From Sphingomonas elodea ATCC 31461 (GTDB lineage: Bacteria; Pseudomonadota; Alphaproteobacteria; Sphingomonadales; Sphingomonadaceae), in the NCBI RefSeq assembly GCF_000226955.1, contig NZ_AGFU01000014.1, forward strand, positions 1-64,000: a stretch of DNA of 64,000 nt, read 5' to 3'. Below the pieces are notes generated by a model. That model was not told where the DNA came from, made no database searches, and saw nothing but the letters and a program-made list of their open reading frames with translations. Shown in pieces: positions 18,933 through 27,071 of the stretch (the first letter of the stretch is position 1; each line of letters opens with the position of its first letter). Both the position numbers and the translations under genes were made by a program.

Positions 18933-20522
18933 TCAGGCGGCGGCCTTGCGGCGCTCCGCCATTTCGTCGTTGAGCATTTCGGCGAGCAGGAACGCCAGCT
19001 CCAGGCTCTGACCCGCGTTGAGGCGCGGATCGCAATGCGTGTGGTAGCGATCGGCCAGGCCCTGTTCGGTGATCGCGATCGCGCCGCCGGTGCACTCGGT
19101 CACGTTCTGCCCGGTCATTTCGGCATGGATGCCGCCGGCGAAGGTACCCTCGGCGCGGTGGACGGCGAAGAAGCCGCGCACCTCGGCGAGGATCCGGTCG
19201 AACGGCCGCGTCTTGTAGCCGTTCGCCGCCTTGACGACGTTGCCGTGCATCGGATCGCAGCTCCACACCACCGGATGGCCCTCGCGCTTCACCGCGCGGA
19301 CCAGCTTGGGCAGGCCCGCCTCGATCTTGTCATGCCCGTAGCGGGTAATCAGCGTCATCCGCCCCGGCACCCGGCCGGGATTGAGCGTGTCGAGCAGCCG
19401 CAGCAGCGCATCGGGCTCCAGGCTCGGCCCGCACTTCATCCCGATCGGGTTGCCGATGCCGCGGAGGAACTCGACATGCGCCGAGCCCTCGAAGCGGGTG
19501 CGGTCGCCGATCCACAGGAAGTGGGCCGAGGTATCGTACCAGTCGCCGGTCAGGCTGTCCTGCCGGGTCAGCGCCTGCTCATAGGGGAGCAGCAGCGCTT
19601 CGTGGCTGGTGTAGAAATCGGTGCCCTTCAGCTGCGGCACGGTATCGGGGTTGATCCCGCACGCCTCCATGAAGTCGAGCGCCTCGCCGATCCGGTCCGC
19701 GACATCGGCGAACTTGGCCGACCAAGGGCTCTTGCCCATGAAGTCGAGCGTCCATTTGTGGACCTGGTGCAGGTTCGCATAGCCGCCATTTGCAAAGGCG
19801 CGCAGCAGATTGAGCGTCGCTGCCGACTGGCTGTAGCCCTGCACCATCCGCTGCGGATCGGGGATCCGCGCTTCGGGCGTGAAGGCGATGTCGTTAACAT
19901 TGTCGCCGCGGTAGCTGGGCAGCTCGACGCCGTCGATCACCTCGGTATCGGCCGAGCGCGGCTTGGCGAACTGGCCGGCCATGCGGCCGAGCTTCACCGT
20001 CGGCAGCTTGGAGGCGAAGGTGAGGACGACCGCCATCTGCAGGATCACGCGGAAGGTGTCGCGGATGTTGTTCGGGTGGAACTCGGCGAAGCTTTCGGCG
20101 CAGTCGCCGCCCTGCAGCAGGAAGGCCTCGCCGCGCGACACCTTGGCCAGCTCGGCCGTCAGCCCGCGCGCCTCGCCGGCAAAGACCAGCGGGGGATAGC
20201 TGCTCAGTTGCCGGGTGGCGGCGTCGAGCGCCCCCTTGTCCGGATATTGCGGCATCTGGCGCGCTTCTGCCTGCGTCCAGCTATCGGGGGTCCAGCTTGC
20301 CATTGCACTCTCCACGTCGCGGACGGCGACGTGCCAGTCCGCATGCTCGGCGATTCCCATCGCCGCAATCTGGTTCATCACCTTGGTATTGGCGCGTTTG
20401 CCGTCCGTCTCCCAGCCCTGCACGGTCGAGCCCGGCGTGTCGAACCAGGCACCGAAGGCGGCGCGGGTGAGCGTGCGCTCCTCGCGATAGTGGCGGATTT
20501 TGGAACCGGCTAACGTCGTCAT
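18933..20522 (-). CDS. aroG: class II DAHP synthase with in-frame N-terminal helix-turn-helix domain
   Basis: First step of the shikimate pathway (PEP + erythrose-4-phosphate). The enzyme part, from Met74 (MASWTPDSW), has the plant/class II hallmarks [51 protein letters not shown] and [12 protein letters not shown]. Residues 1-73 form an XRE-like [24 protein letters not shown], then the recognition helix region PGSTVQGWE. No stop separates the two parts. A GGAG seven bases before Met74 (start at 20303) could also yield an enzyme-only form of 456 aa, the normal family length. AAGGGG precedes the upstream ATG. Two palindromic operators lie just upstream. Confidence 0.92.
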   Translation of the reverse strand: MTTLAGSKIRHYREERTLTRAAFGAWFDTPGSTVQGWETDGKRANTKVMNQIAAMGIAEHADWHVAVRDVESAMASWTPDSWTQAEARQMPQYPDKGALDAATRQLSSYPPLVFAGEARGLTAELAKVSRGEAFLLQGGDCAESFAEFHPNNIRDTFRVILQMAVVLTFASKLPTVKLGRMAGQFAKPRSADTEVIDGVELPSYRGDNVNDIAFTPEARIPDPQRMVQGYSQSAATLNLLRAFANGGYANLHQVHKWTLDFMGKSPWSAKFADVADRIGEALDFMEACGINPDTVPQLKGTDFYTSHEALLLPYEQALTRQDSLTGDWYDTSAHFLWIGDRTRFEGSAHVEFLRGIGNPIGMKCGPSLEPDALLRLLDTLNPGRVPGRMTLITRYGHDKIEAGLPKLVRAVKREGHPVVWSCDPMHGNVVKAANGYKTRPFDRILAEVRGFFAVHRAEGTFAGGIHAEMTGQNVTECTGGAIAITEQGLADRYHTHCDPRLNAGQSLELAFLLAEMLNDEMAERRKAAA

Positions 20523-20531
20523 GCCGTCCCC

Positions 20532-20548
20532 TTACCCGGCTGGGGTAA
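20532..20548. promoter_or_regulatory. palindromic operator copy 1 (TTACCC-N5-GGGTAA)
   Basis: A perfect 17-bp palindrome with half-sites TTACCC/GGGTAA and spacer GGCTG, ending nine bases from the HTH-DAHP synthase start and next to its SD sequence. It is repeated with a different spacer 35 bp further on. Its position suggests repression of the aroG transcript; the binding protein is inferred to be the HTH encoded next to it. Confidence 0.75.
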
Positions 20549-20566
20549 ATGGATGCAAGCGCTTTC

Positions 20567-20583
20567 TTACCCTGCCGGGGTAA
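20567..20583. promoter_or_regulatory. palindromic operator copy 2 (TTACCC-N5-GGGTAA)
   Basis: Second perfect copy of the 17-bp palindrome, spacer TGCCG, centre-to-centre 35 bp from copy 1 and 51 bases before the bioF ATG. Half-sites are identical in both copies while spacers differ, which is what selection on a protein-binding site looks like. It could serve the divergent bioFDA promoter as well. Confidence 0.75.
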
Positions 20584-20634
20584 CGCATCGGTTCGATTGC
20601 CTGCGGCGGTCGGCAGGTGTAGCGGGCGCTGGCG

Positions 20635-21777
20635 ATGCATTATTTCGACGCACAGGCGCGCGATCTGGCCGAGTTGGCGGCGCGTGGGAGGGGACGGCGA
20701 TTGATCGGGCGCGAAGGCGCCGATTTCGCCTCGAACGACTATCTCGGCCTCGCCGACTCGCCGGCGTTGCGCGAGGCCGTGGCGGCGGCGCTGGCGCGGG
20801 GCGTGCCGATCGGATCGGGTGGATCGCGGCTGCTGCGCGGCAACCAGACCGAGCACGAGGCGCTGGAGGCCGACGCCGCCGCGTTCTTCGGACGCGAGTC
20901 GGCGCTCTATTTCTCCAGCGGCTATGCAGCCAATGCCGCGCTGCTCGGTACCCTGCCGCAGCGCGGCGACCTGGTGCTGTTCGACGAACTCGTCCACGCC
21001 AGCGCCCATGAGGGGATGCGGCTTGGTCGGGCGGAAACGCGGCAGACGGCGCATAACGATGTCGCCGCCTTCGCCGCAGCGATCGCGGACTGGCGCCGCG
21101 CGGGCGGGTCGGGGCGCGTGTGGATTACGGTGGAGAGCCTCTACAGCATGGACGGCGATCTCGCGCCGCTGGCCGAGCTGTCGGCGCTGGCCGGTGCGGA
21201 GGACGCGATTCTGATCGTCGACGAGGCCCATGCGACCGGCGTCTACGGCCCGCAGGGACAGGGGCTCGCCTATGGCCTGCCGCGGGACAATCTCATCACG
21301 CTGCACACCTGCGGCAAGGCGCTGGGCTGCGAGGGTGCGCTGGTCGCCGGGCCCAAGGTCGTCCGCGACTTCCTCGTCAATCGCGGCCGGGCGTTCATCT
21401 TCTCGACCGCGCCGTCGCCGCTGATGGCGGCAGCCGTGCGCGCCGCGCTGCGGATCGTGGGAGAAGGCGATGCATTGCGTACGGCCCTGTTCGATCGCGT
21501 TCGCGCGGCACGCGCGGCGCTGGGGCCGTTCGGCGTTCTTGATGGCCCCAGCCAGGTGCTACCGCTGATCCTGGGCGACGACGTCCGCACCATGACCGTG
21601 GCCGGCCTGCTGCAGGAAAGCGGCTTCGACGTGCGCGGCATCCGGCCGCCGACGGTCCCTGCGGGCACCTCGCGCCTGCGCATCTCGATCACCAACAATG
21701 TCACGCTGGCCGATATCGCCGCTCTGGCGGATCGGCTGGCCACCCTGATTTCCGCAACCGAAACGGCCGCAGCATGA
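20635..21777 (+). CDS. bioF: 8-amino-7-oxononanoate synthase
   Basis: Biotin pathway: pimeloyl thioester + alanine to KAPA, PLP-dependent. 380 aa; substrate-binding ASNDYLGLA and IGSGGSRLLRGNQTEHEALE, PLP-contact DEAHATGVYG and the PLP lysine Lys228 in LHTCGKALG. The ATG has only a weak SD. Overlaps bioD by four bases; first gene of bioF-bioD-bioA. No bioB or bioC is visible nearby. Confidence 0.96.
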   Translation: MHYFDAQARDLAELAARGRGRRLIGREGADFASNDYLGLADSPALREAVAAALARGVPIGSGGSRLLRGNQTEHEALEADAAAFFGRESALYFSSGYAANAALLGTLPQRGDLVLFDELVHASAHEGMRLGRAETRQTAHNDVAAFAAAIADWRRAGGSGRVWITVESLYSMDGDLAPLAELSALAGAEDAILIVDEAHATGVYGPQGQGLAYGLPRDNLITLHTCGKALGCEGALVAGPKVVRDFLVNRGRAFIFSTAPSPLMAAAVRAALRIVGEGDALRTALFDRVRAARAALGPFGVLDGPSQVLPLILGDDVRTMTVAGLLQESGFDVRGIRPPTVPAGTSRLRISITNNVTLADIAALADRLATLISATETAAA

Positions 21778-22400
21778 CCCAGACCTTCATCGTTACCGGC
21801 ACCGACACCGGTATCGGCAAGACCGTATTCGCCGCCGCCCTCGCCGGCGCACTCGGCGCGCACTATTGGAAGCCGATCCAGAGCGGGCTTGAAGACGGCA
21901 GCGACAGCGAATCGATCGCGGCGCTGTCCGGCCTGCCGGGCGCAAACATCCTTCCCGAGGCCTATCGCCTCGTCACCCCCTGCTCGCCGCACCGCGCGGC
22001 CGAGATCGACGGCGTGACGATCGATCCCGCTCGGCTTGCCCTTCCGCAGGTGGACGGCCCGCTGGTGGTGGAAGGCGCCGGCGGCGCGCTGGTGCCGGTG
22101 ACCCGCGAGATCCTCTATGCCGACATGTTCGCGCGCTGGGGCAAGCCGGTGGTGCTGGTGGCACGCACCGCGCTCGGTACGATCAACCACAGCCTGCTCT
22201 CGATCGAAGCGCTGCGGGCGCGCGGCGTGCCGATCCACGGCATCGCCTTTGTCGGCGACCCTGTCGAGGACAGCGAGGCCACCATCGCGGCGATCGGCAA
22301 GGTCAAGCGTCTCGGGCGCCTCCCGATGCTGCCCGAACGCACGCCTGCGGCGCTGGCTGCTGCCTTTGCCGCGGCGTTTGACCTGGCGGACTTTGCCTGA
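21774..22400 (+). CDS. bioD: dethiobiotin synthetase
   Basis: ATP-dependent carboxylation of DAPA to dethiobiotin. 208 aa starting MTQTFIVTGTDTGIGKTVFA, with the P-loop GTDTGIGKT (9-17), the substrate loop KPIQSG, and VEGAGGALVPV. The start overlaps the bioF stop, and its last base is shared with the bioA start. Confidence 0.97.
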   Translation: MTQTFIVTGTDTGIGKTVFAAALAGALGAHYWKPIQSGLEDGSDSESIAALSGLPGANILPEAYRLVTPCSPHRAAEIDGVTIDPARLALPQVDGPLVVEGAGGALVPVTREILYADMFARWGKPVVLVARTALGTINHSLLSIEALRARGVPIHGIAFVGDPVEDSEATIAAIGKVKRLGRLPMLPERTPAALAAAFAAAFDLADFA

Positions 22401-23644
22401 TGTCGTCGGTCTGGCATCCCTTCACCCAGCACGGGCTGGGCGAGCCGATCCCGATGGTCAGCCATGCCAAGGACGCTGTGATCCACACCGCCGACGGCCG
22501 CAGCTTCATCGATGCGATTTCCTCCTGGTGGGTGACGACGCACGGCCATTGCAACCCGCGCATCATGGCGGCGATCGCTGCCCAGGCGGCCAAGCTCGAC
22601 CAGATCATCTTCGCGGGCTGGACCCACGAACCGGCCGAGACGCTTGCTGCCGGATTGCGCACCATGCTGCCCGACGCGCTTGAACATGTCTTCTTCAGCG
22701 ACAGCGGCTCCACCGCGGTGGAAGTCGCGCTGAAGATGGCGCTCGGCTACTGGCACAATCGTGGGGAGGAGGATCGCAACCGCATCCTCGTCCTGGAGCA
22801 CAGCTATCACGGCGACACGATCGGCGGCATGTCGGTCGGCGCGCGCGGGGTGTTCAACCGGCCCTATCAGCCGCTGCTGTTCGACGTCGGCACCATTCCA
22901 TATCCCGCGACCGGTGCCGAGCAGGCGACGCTGGATGCGCTGGAAGCCGAGTGCCGCGCCGGTGCCGCGGCCTTCATCGTCGAGCCGTTGGTGCTGGGGG
23001 CGGGGGGCATGCTCTTCTACACCCCCGCGCTCCTCGCCGAAATGGCGGCAATCTGCGCGCGCTACGACGTTCTTTTCATCGCCGACGAGGTCATGACCGG
23101 CTGGGGCCGCACCGGCACGCTCACTGCCTGCGAACAGGCGGGCGTGGTGCCGGATATCCTGTGCCTGTCCAAGGGCATTACCGGCGGCGCGATCCCGCTG
23201 GCGGTGACGTTGGCGACTGCGCCGATCTTCCAGGCGCACTGGTCCGAGGACCGGGCGCGGATGTTCTTCCACTCGTCCAGCTACACCGCCAACCCGATCG
23301 CCTGTGCCGCAGCGGTCGAGAACCTCGCCATCTGGCGGGAGGAGCCGGTGCTGGAGCGGATCGCGCAACTCGGCAACTGGCAGCAGGCGGCGCTGGACGG
23401 GCTGGCGGATGTGCCGGGCCTCGCCAATTTCCGTCGCATGGGCACGATCGCCGCGCTGGAGATCGAGCAACCGGAGAATGGCTATCTCTCCGCGATCGCC
23501 CCGCGCCTGATGGCGTTCGCGCGCGAGAACGGCGTGCTGCTGCGTCCGCTCGGCAACACGGTGTACGTGATGCCGCCCTACAGCATCACGCGCGAGCAGC
23601 TCGACAAGGTGTGGGGGCTGGTACCGGCGTTCCTCGGCCGCTGA
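22400..23644 (+). CDS. bioA: adenosylmethionine-8-amino-7-oxononanoate aminotransferase
   Basis: PLP aminotransferase using S-adenosylmethionine to make DAPA. 414 aa with WHPFTQ near the N-terminus, SSWWVTTHGHCNPRI, DSGSTAVEVALKMA, HSYHGDT, and the PLP lysine Lys258 in LSKGITGG. Its TGA abuts the stop of the convergent TM2 gene; the six bases TGATCA serve both stops. Confidence 0.97.
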   Translation: MSSVWHPFTQHGLGEPIPMVSHAKDAVIHTADGRSFIDAISSWWVTTHGHCNPRIMAAIAAQAAKLDQIIFAGWTHEPAETLAAGLRTMLPDALEHVFFSDSGSTAVEVALKMALGYWHNRGEEDRNRILVLEHSYHGDTIGGMSVGARGVFNRPYQPLLFDVGTIPYPATGAEQATLDALEAECRAGAAAFIVEPLVLGAGGMLFYTPALLAEMAAICARYDVLFIADEVMTGWGRTGTLTACEQAGVVPDILCLSKGITGGAIPLAVTLATAPIFQAHWSEDRARMFFHSSSYTANPIACAAAVENLAIWREEPVLERIAQLGNWQQAALDGLADVPGLANFRRMGTIAALEIEQPENGYLSAIAPRLMAFARENGVLLRPLGNTVYVMPPYSITREQLDKVWGLVPAFLGR

Positions 23645-24076
23645 TCAGCGGCGCGGGTAGCGCTGGGCGAACTCGGCGTCGCTCATCAGCAGGTAGCGGA
23701 TCGCGTCGACGAACGCCCAGACGCCGGTAACCAGCGCACCGACGATGGTGCAGGTGAGCACCAGCATCACCACGCCCGAGCCGGTACGGCCGAGATAGAA
23801 CCGGTGGATGCCCAGCGTGCCCAGGAACAGCGCGAGCACGGCAGCAACGATCTTGTTGCGCGGCTCGCCCGCGGGCACCGGCAGTTCCGCGCCGTCGAGC
23901 AGGCGGAAGATGCGGCGGGCGCGCTTGCCGTCGATGTCGAAATCGACCTTGGCGCCGACGGCGGGGTGGCGGCTGTCGCTCCAGTCTTCCCGGGTGAAGA
24001 CATAGCGGCTGCCGTCCTCGCCCGAAATCTGGCCTTCGCCGCTGCTCCGATCGACACCCAGAACCTGCCCGCGCAT
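23645..24076 (-). CDS. TM2-domain protein with N-terminal cold-shock-like domain
   Basis: 143 aa starting MRGQVLGVDRSSGEGQISGE; GGGGGA four bases ahead supports this start over one at 24130. Residues 1-60 have the beta-barrel pattern of a cold-shock-like fold (GEGQISGEDGSRYVF, then VGAKVDFDI). Residues about 75-130 are the TM2 pair of helices with LGIHRFYLGRTGSG between them. Role unknown. Confidence 0.75.
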   Translation of the reverse strand: MRGQVLGVDRSSGEGQISGEDGSRYVFTREDWSDSRHPAVGAKVDFDIDGKRARRIFRLLDGAELPVPAGEPRNKIVAAVLALFLGTLGIHRFYLGRTGSGVVMLVLTCTIVGALVTGVWAFVDAIRYLLMSDAEFAQRYPRR

Positions 24077-24166
24077 GCCATCCCCCGAATAACGTCGCGT
24101 TTTGTGGCGGAGGTTCGGCGTCTGAGGCAAGCAAATTCCTCCCCCGTGCGGGGCGGGCTCCTCAGC

Positions 24167-25597
24167 CTACAGCGCCGGCTTCCAGTCCCAGCCGAGCGGA
24201 TCGCCGTCCATCACCTCGATCCCGGCCGCGACAAGATCGTCGCGGATCCGATCGGAGCGCTGGAAGTCCTTCACCACGCGCGCTTCCTTCCGCTCGACCA
24301 GCAGATCGGAAATCGCCTCCGGCGTGATCGTCGCGCCTTTGGGGCGAATGCGCAGCTCCTCACGGGTAAGTTCGGAGAGGCGCAGCCCCAGCACCTTGTC
24401 GAACTCGACGAGCGCCGCCAGCCGATCGGCCGGGGCGGTGCGCTTGTCGGCGAGCAGCTCGTCCAGCACCGGCAGCGCCCTGGGCGTGTTGAGGTCGTCC
24501 GACACCGCCGCGTCTAGCCGTTCCAGCCACACCGCCGGCGCAGTACCTTCGCCCTCGGCCCGGGCCTTGAGCGCCGTGACCGCCATCACCAGCCGCTTCA
24601 GCCGGGTGAGCGCCGCCGCCAAGTTCTCGGCCGAGAATTCCAGCTCGCTGCGATACTGGGCCTGCAGGCACAGCAGGCGATAGGCGAGGGGGTGCACGCC
24701 CGCGTCGATCAGCGACTGGAGCGTGGTGAACCCGCCCTTGGACTTGGACATCTTTCCCTGGCGATCCACCAGGAAGTTGTTGTGCATCCAGAACTTCGCA
24801 CCGGTATCGCCGCAGCCGCAATAGGCCTGGTTCTGCGCGATCTCGTTCGGGTGGTGGATCTCGCGGTGGTCGATGCCGCCGGTGTGGATGTCGAACGGGG
24901 CGCCGAGATACTGGATGCTCATCACCGAGCATTCGAGGTGCCAGCCGGGAGCACCTTTCCCCCAGGGCGAATCCCATTCCATCTGGCGCTGCTCGCCCGG
25001 CGGCGACTTGCGCCAGATCGCGAAATCCTGCGGATGGCGCTTCCCGTCGACCGGGTCGATCCGGCCTTCCGCCGCGTCATCGGCGGCGCCGGCGAGGCGG
25101 CCATAATCGGGCACGGTCGACACGTCGAAATACAGGCCCGACTCGAGCTCGTAGCAATGCTCGGGCGCGATCTTCTCGGCGAAGGCGATCATCTGCTGGA
25201 TGTGATCGGTCGCCACCGACCATTTGCTCGGCTCGGTGATGTTGAGGTCGGCGATGTTCTGCTTGAACGCGGCGGTATAATGCGCGGCGATATCCCAGAT
25301 GCTCATCGCCTGGGCGCGCGCGGCCGCTTCCATCTTGTCGTCGCCGGCATCGGCGTCCGATGTCAGATGGCCGACATCGGTGATGTTGATGATGTGGGTG
25401 AGGGAAAAGCCCTTCCAGCGCAGCACCCGGCTCAGCGTGTCGGTGAACACATAGGCGCGCAGATTGCCGAGATGGGCATAGTTGTAGACCGTCGGCCCGC
25501 ACGAATAGACGCGCACGCCCTTTTCTGGATCGAGCGGCTGGAACGGCTCGAGCGAACGGGTAAGTGAATTGTAGAGCGTCAGGGGCGAGTTCGGCAT
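24167..25597 (-). CDS. cysS: cysteinyl-tRNA synthetase
   Basis: Charges tRNA-Cys; class I synthetase. 476 aa from MPNSPLTLYNSLTRSLE. The HIGH-equivalent is HLGN (42-45) after the zinc-site YSCGPTVYNY, and the second signature is KMSKSKGGF. Longer starts (25609 or GTG 25630) exist but have no better SD and lack family support. Lies downstream of two small genes on the same strand. The cognate tRNA-Cys is 1.2 kb away. Confidence 0.97.
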   Translation of the reverse strand: MPNSPLTLYNSLTRSLEPFQPLDPEKGVRVYSCGPTVYNYAHLGNLRAYVFTDTLSRVLRWKGFSLTHIINITDVGHLTSDADAGDDKMEAAARAQAMSIWDIAAHYTAAFKQNIADLNITEPSKWSVATDHIQQMIAFAEKIAPEHCYELESGLYFDVSTVPDYGRLAGAADDAAEGRIDPVDGKRHPQDFAIWRKSPPGEQRQMEWDSPWGKGAPGWHLECSVMSIQYLGAPFDIHTGGIDHREIHHPNEIAQNQAYCGCGDTGAKFWMHNNFLVDRQGKMSKSKGGFTTLQSLIDAGVHPLAYRLLCLQAQYRSELEFSAENLAAALTRLKRLVMAVTALKARAEGEGTAPAVWLERLDAAVSDDLNTPRALPVLDELLADKRTAPADRLAALVEFDKVLGLRLSELTREELRIRPKGATITPEAISDLLVERKEARVVKDFQRSDRIRDDLVAAGIEVMDGDPLGWDWKPAL

Positions 25598-25640
25598 GCG
25601 CTCGCGCATAGCGAACAAAACGTCCGGCACAAACCCGGCT

Positions 25641-25931
25641 TCAATCGGCGAGGGCGGGGATCTCTGCGATCGCGGCGTTGACCATCGCGCTCCAGATGCG
25701 GGCGGGATCGTCCCCGGCGGCGCGCCCCGCCTCGATCATCCGTGCGGTCGGCTCGCGCAGCGTCCGCAGGATGGCGAAGGCGCGGTCGGTCTCGCGCGGC
25801 CAGATCGTGTCGACGATCTCGCTCACCGGGCGGCTGAGGTCGCCCGCACCTTCGGCATTGGGGCTGAGCATTTCGGCGGCGATCACGCGGGCGATTCGCT
25901 CGATGGGCGAGGTGGAGGCGATGCTGGTCAT
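25641..25931 (-). CDS. 96-aa protein of unknown function upstream of cysS
   Basis: Helical, soluble protein starting MTSIASTSPIERIARVIAAEM and ending AAIAEIPALAD. Contains SEIVDTIWPRETDRAFAILR. No known domain recognised. Four bases separate it from the zinc-ribbon gene upstream, and 43 from cysS downstream, so the three look like one transcript. Confidence 0.65.
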   Translation of the reverse strand: MTSIASTSPIERIARVIAAEMLSPNAEGAGDLSRPVSEIVDTIWPRETDRAFAILRTLREPTARMIEAGRAAGDDPARIWSAMVNAAIAEIPALAD

Positions 25932-25935
25932 CGGC

Positions 25936-26163
25936 TCAGGCCGCGAGCGGGTGGCGGGCGGGGCGGTTGCGGAGCGCGCTGCCGCCCCCGGCACCATGAT
26001 GAAGCGGCAATGCGGTGCTGCAAAAGGCGCATTCCGCCGTCATCCGCCCGACGATCCAATGCGACTGGCCGCAACCGGGGCAGACGTTGCTCTCGTGCGG
26101 ACGATAGGCGAGGCGGTAGCCGGTAAGGGCGCGACGAATGCCGAAATCGTACATCTGGGCCAT
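25936..26163 (-). CDS. 75-aa putative zinc-ribbon protein
   Basis: Starts MAQMYDFGIRRALTGYRLAY, with two Cys pairs (VCPGCG and AECAFC, about residues 28-46) spaced like a zinc ribbon, and a basic, flexible tail. GGAGG lies just before the ATG; a second ATG ten bases further upstream in another position (26173) adds three residues and is also possible. Function unknown. Confidence 0.65.
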   Translation of the reverse strand: MAQMYDFGIRRALTGYRLAYRPHESNVCPGCGQSHWIVGRMTAECAFCSTALPLHHGAGGGSALRNRPARHPLAA

Positions 26164-26341
26164 TCCCTCCATTCGCCTCCACGAACGTTTCTCAGGTGTC
26201 ATGGTTCCCGCGCGAGCGCGGCCGATACGGCGCCGCATCGAGCCTGAACGCCAGCTAACCAGCGCATTCAGGCTTGGAACAGTCGATTTGTGCGAATCAG
26301 GGCTCAGACGAGGCACAAGTGCCCCGCGAGGAGACGAGGAC

Positions 26342-26725
26342 ATGAAGAAGGTTCTGATCGGCGCCACCTTGGCAGCCACGCTGATGACCGGTTCGATCGC
26401 TGCGACCCCCGCGGCCGCGCAGGACTGGGGCTATCGCGACGGCTATGGTCACTATGACCGCGACTATCGTGGCGATTACCGCGAATATCGTGACTATCGC
26501 GGCGACCGTCCGCGCTACGCCTATCGCGACCGCTATTATCGCCAGCGTTGCAGCGACGGCACCACCGGTACGATCCTGGGTGCGATCGCGGGCGGCTTGC
26601 TGGGCGGCGAGATCGGCCGCGGCAGCTCCTATCGTCGCAGCGGCACGGGGACGATCATCGGTGCCGGCGCCGGTGCTCTGGCGGGCCGCGCGATCGACGG
26701 CGGAGATTGCCGCGGTCGTCGCTAA
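26342..26725 (+). CDS. exported glycine-zipper (2TM) protein with Tyr/Arg/Asp-rich region
   Basis: 127 aa. Signal peptide MKKVLIGATLAATLMTG with cleavage near AAAQ-DW. Residues about 28-70 are a low-complexity stretch rich in Tyr, Arg and Asp (repeats of DYRG/YREYR). Residues about 75-120 are a glycine zipper (GTILGAIAGGLLGGEIG and GTIIGAGAGALAGRAI). Such proteins insert in the outer membrane or periplasm; role unknown. SD GAGGA just ahead; a hairpin terminator follows. Confidence 0.82.
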   Translation: MKKVLIGATLAATLMTGSIAATPAAAQDWGYRDGYGHYDRDYRGDYREYRDYRGDRPRYAYRDRYYRQRCSDGTTGTILGAIAGGLLGGEIGRGSSYRRSGTGTIIGAGAGALAGRAIDGGDCRGRR

Positions 26726-26743
26726 GCATCGCTGAGACCTGCT

Positions 26744-26782
26744 AAAAGGGCGTTCGCTGCACGGGGCAGCGGGCGCCCTTTT
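26744..26782. terminator. bidirectional hairpin terminator
   Basis: AAAAGGGCG pairs with CGCCCTTTT (9 bp), enclosing an inner GCTGC/GCAGC stem. A-run on one side and T-run on the other mean it can end both the glycine-zipper transcript from the left and the tRNA-Cys transcript from the right. Confidence 0.85.
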
Positions 26783-26830
26783 CGCGTCTCGGGGGGGCGA
26801 GGAGCCATGGTGAGGCGCGCCTGGCGCCGG

Positions 26831-26904
26831 TGGAGGCCCGAGCCGGAATCGAACCGGCATATACGGATTTGCAGTCCGCTGCGTCACCATTCCGCCATCG
26901 GGCC
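26831..26904 (-). tRNA. tRNA-Cys (GCA)
   Basis: 74-nt cloverleaf on the minus strand: acceptor GGCCCGA/TCGGGCC, anticodon arm CGGACTGCAAATCCG with anticodon GCA, T-arm GCCGGTTCGAATCCGGC, discriminator T and an encoded CCA end. Confidence 0.97.
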
Positions 26905-26924
26905 ATCCGGAGGTGAGGCGCGGC

Positions 26925-26953
26925 AAATGCCCTCGGGGTGGGGGCAATGTCAA
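26925..26953 (-). promoter_or_regulatory. possible tRNA-Cys promoter
   Basis: A perfect TTGACA lies at 26953-26948; 17 bases further on the minus strand is GCATTT, a poor -10, about 20 bases before the tRNA 5' end. Placement fits a stable-RNA promoter but the -10 is weak. Confidence 0.35.
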
Positions 26954-27071
26954 CACAGTTTCAAAATAACGTCACGCTCGCTTGGCGAGTCCCCAACAGC
27001 GCGATAGAAGCCTCGGGACAGCAACAAGTGTATTGCACAACTAATACGGTTGTGCGACAAGCGGAGTGATG

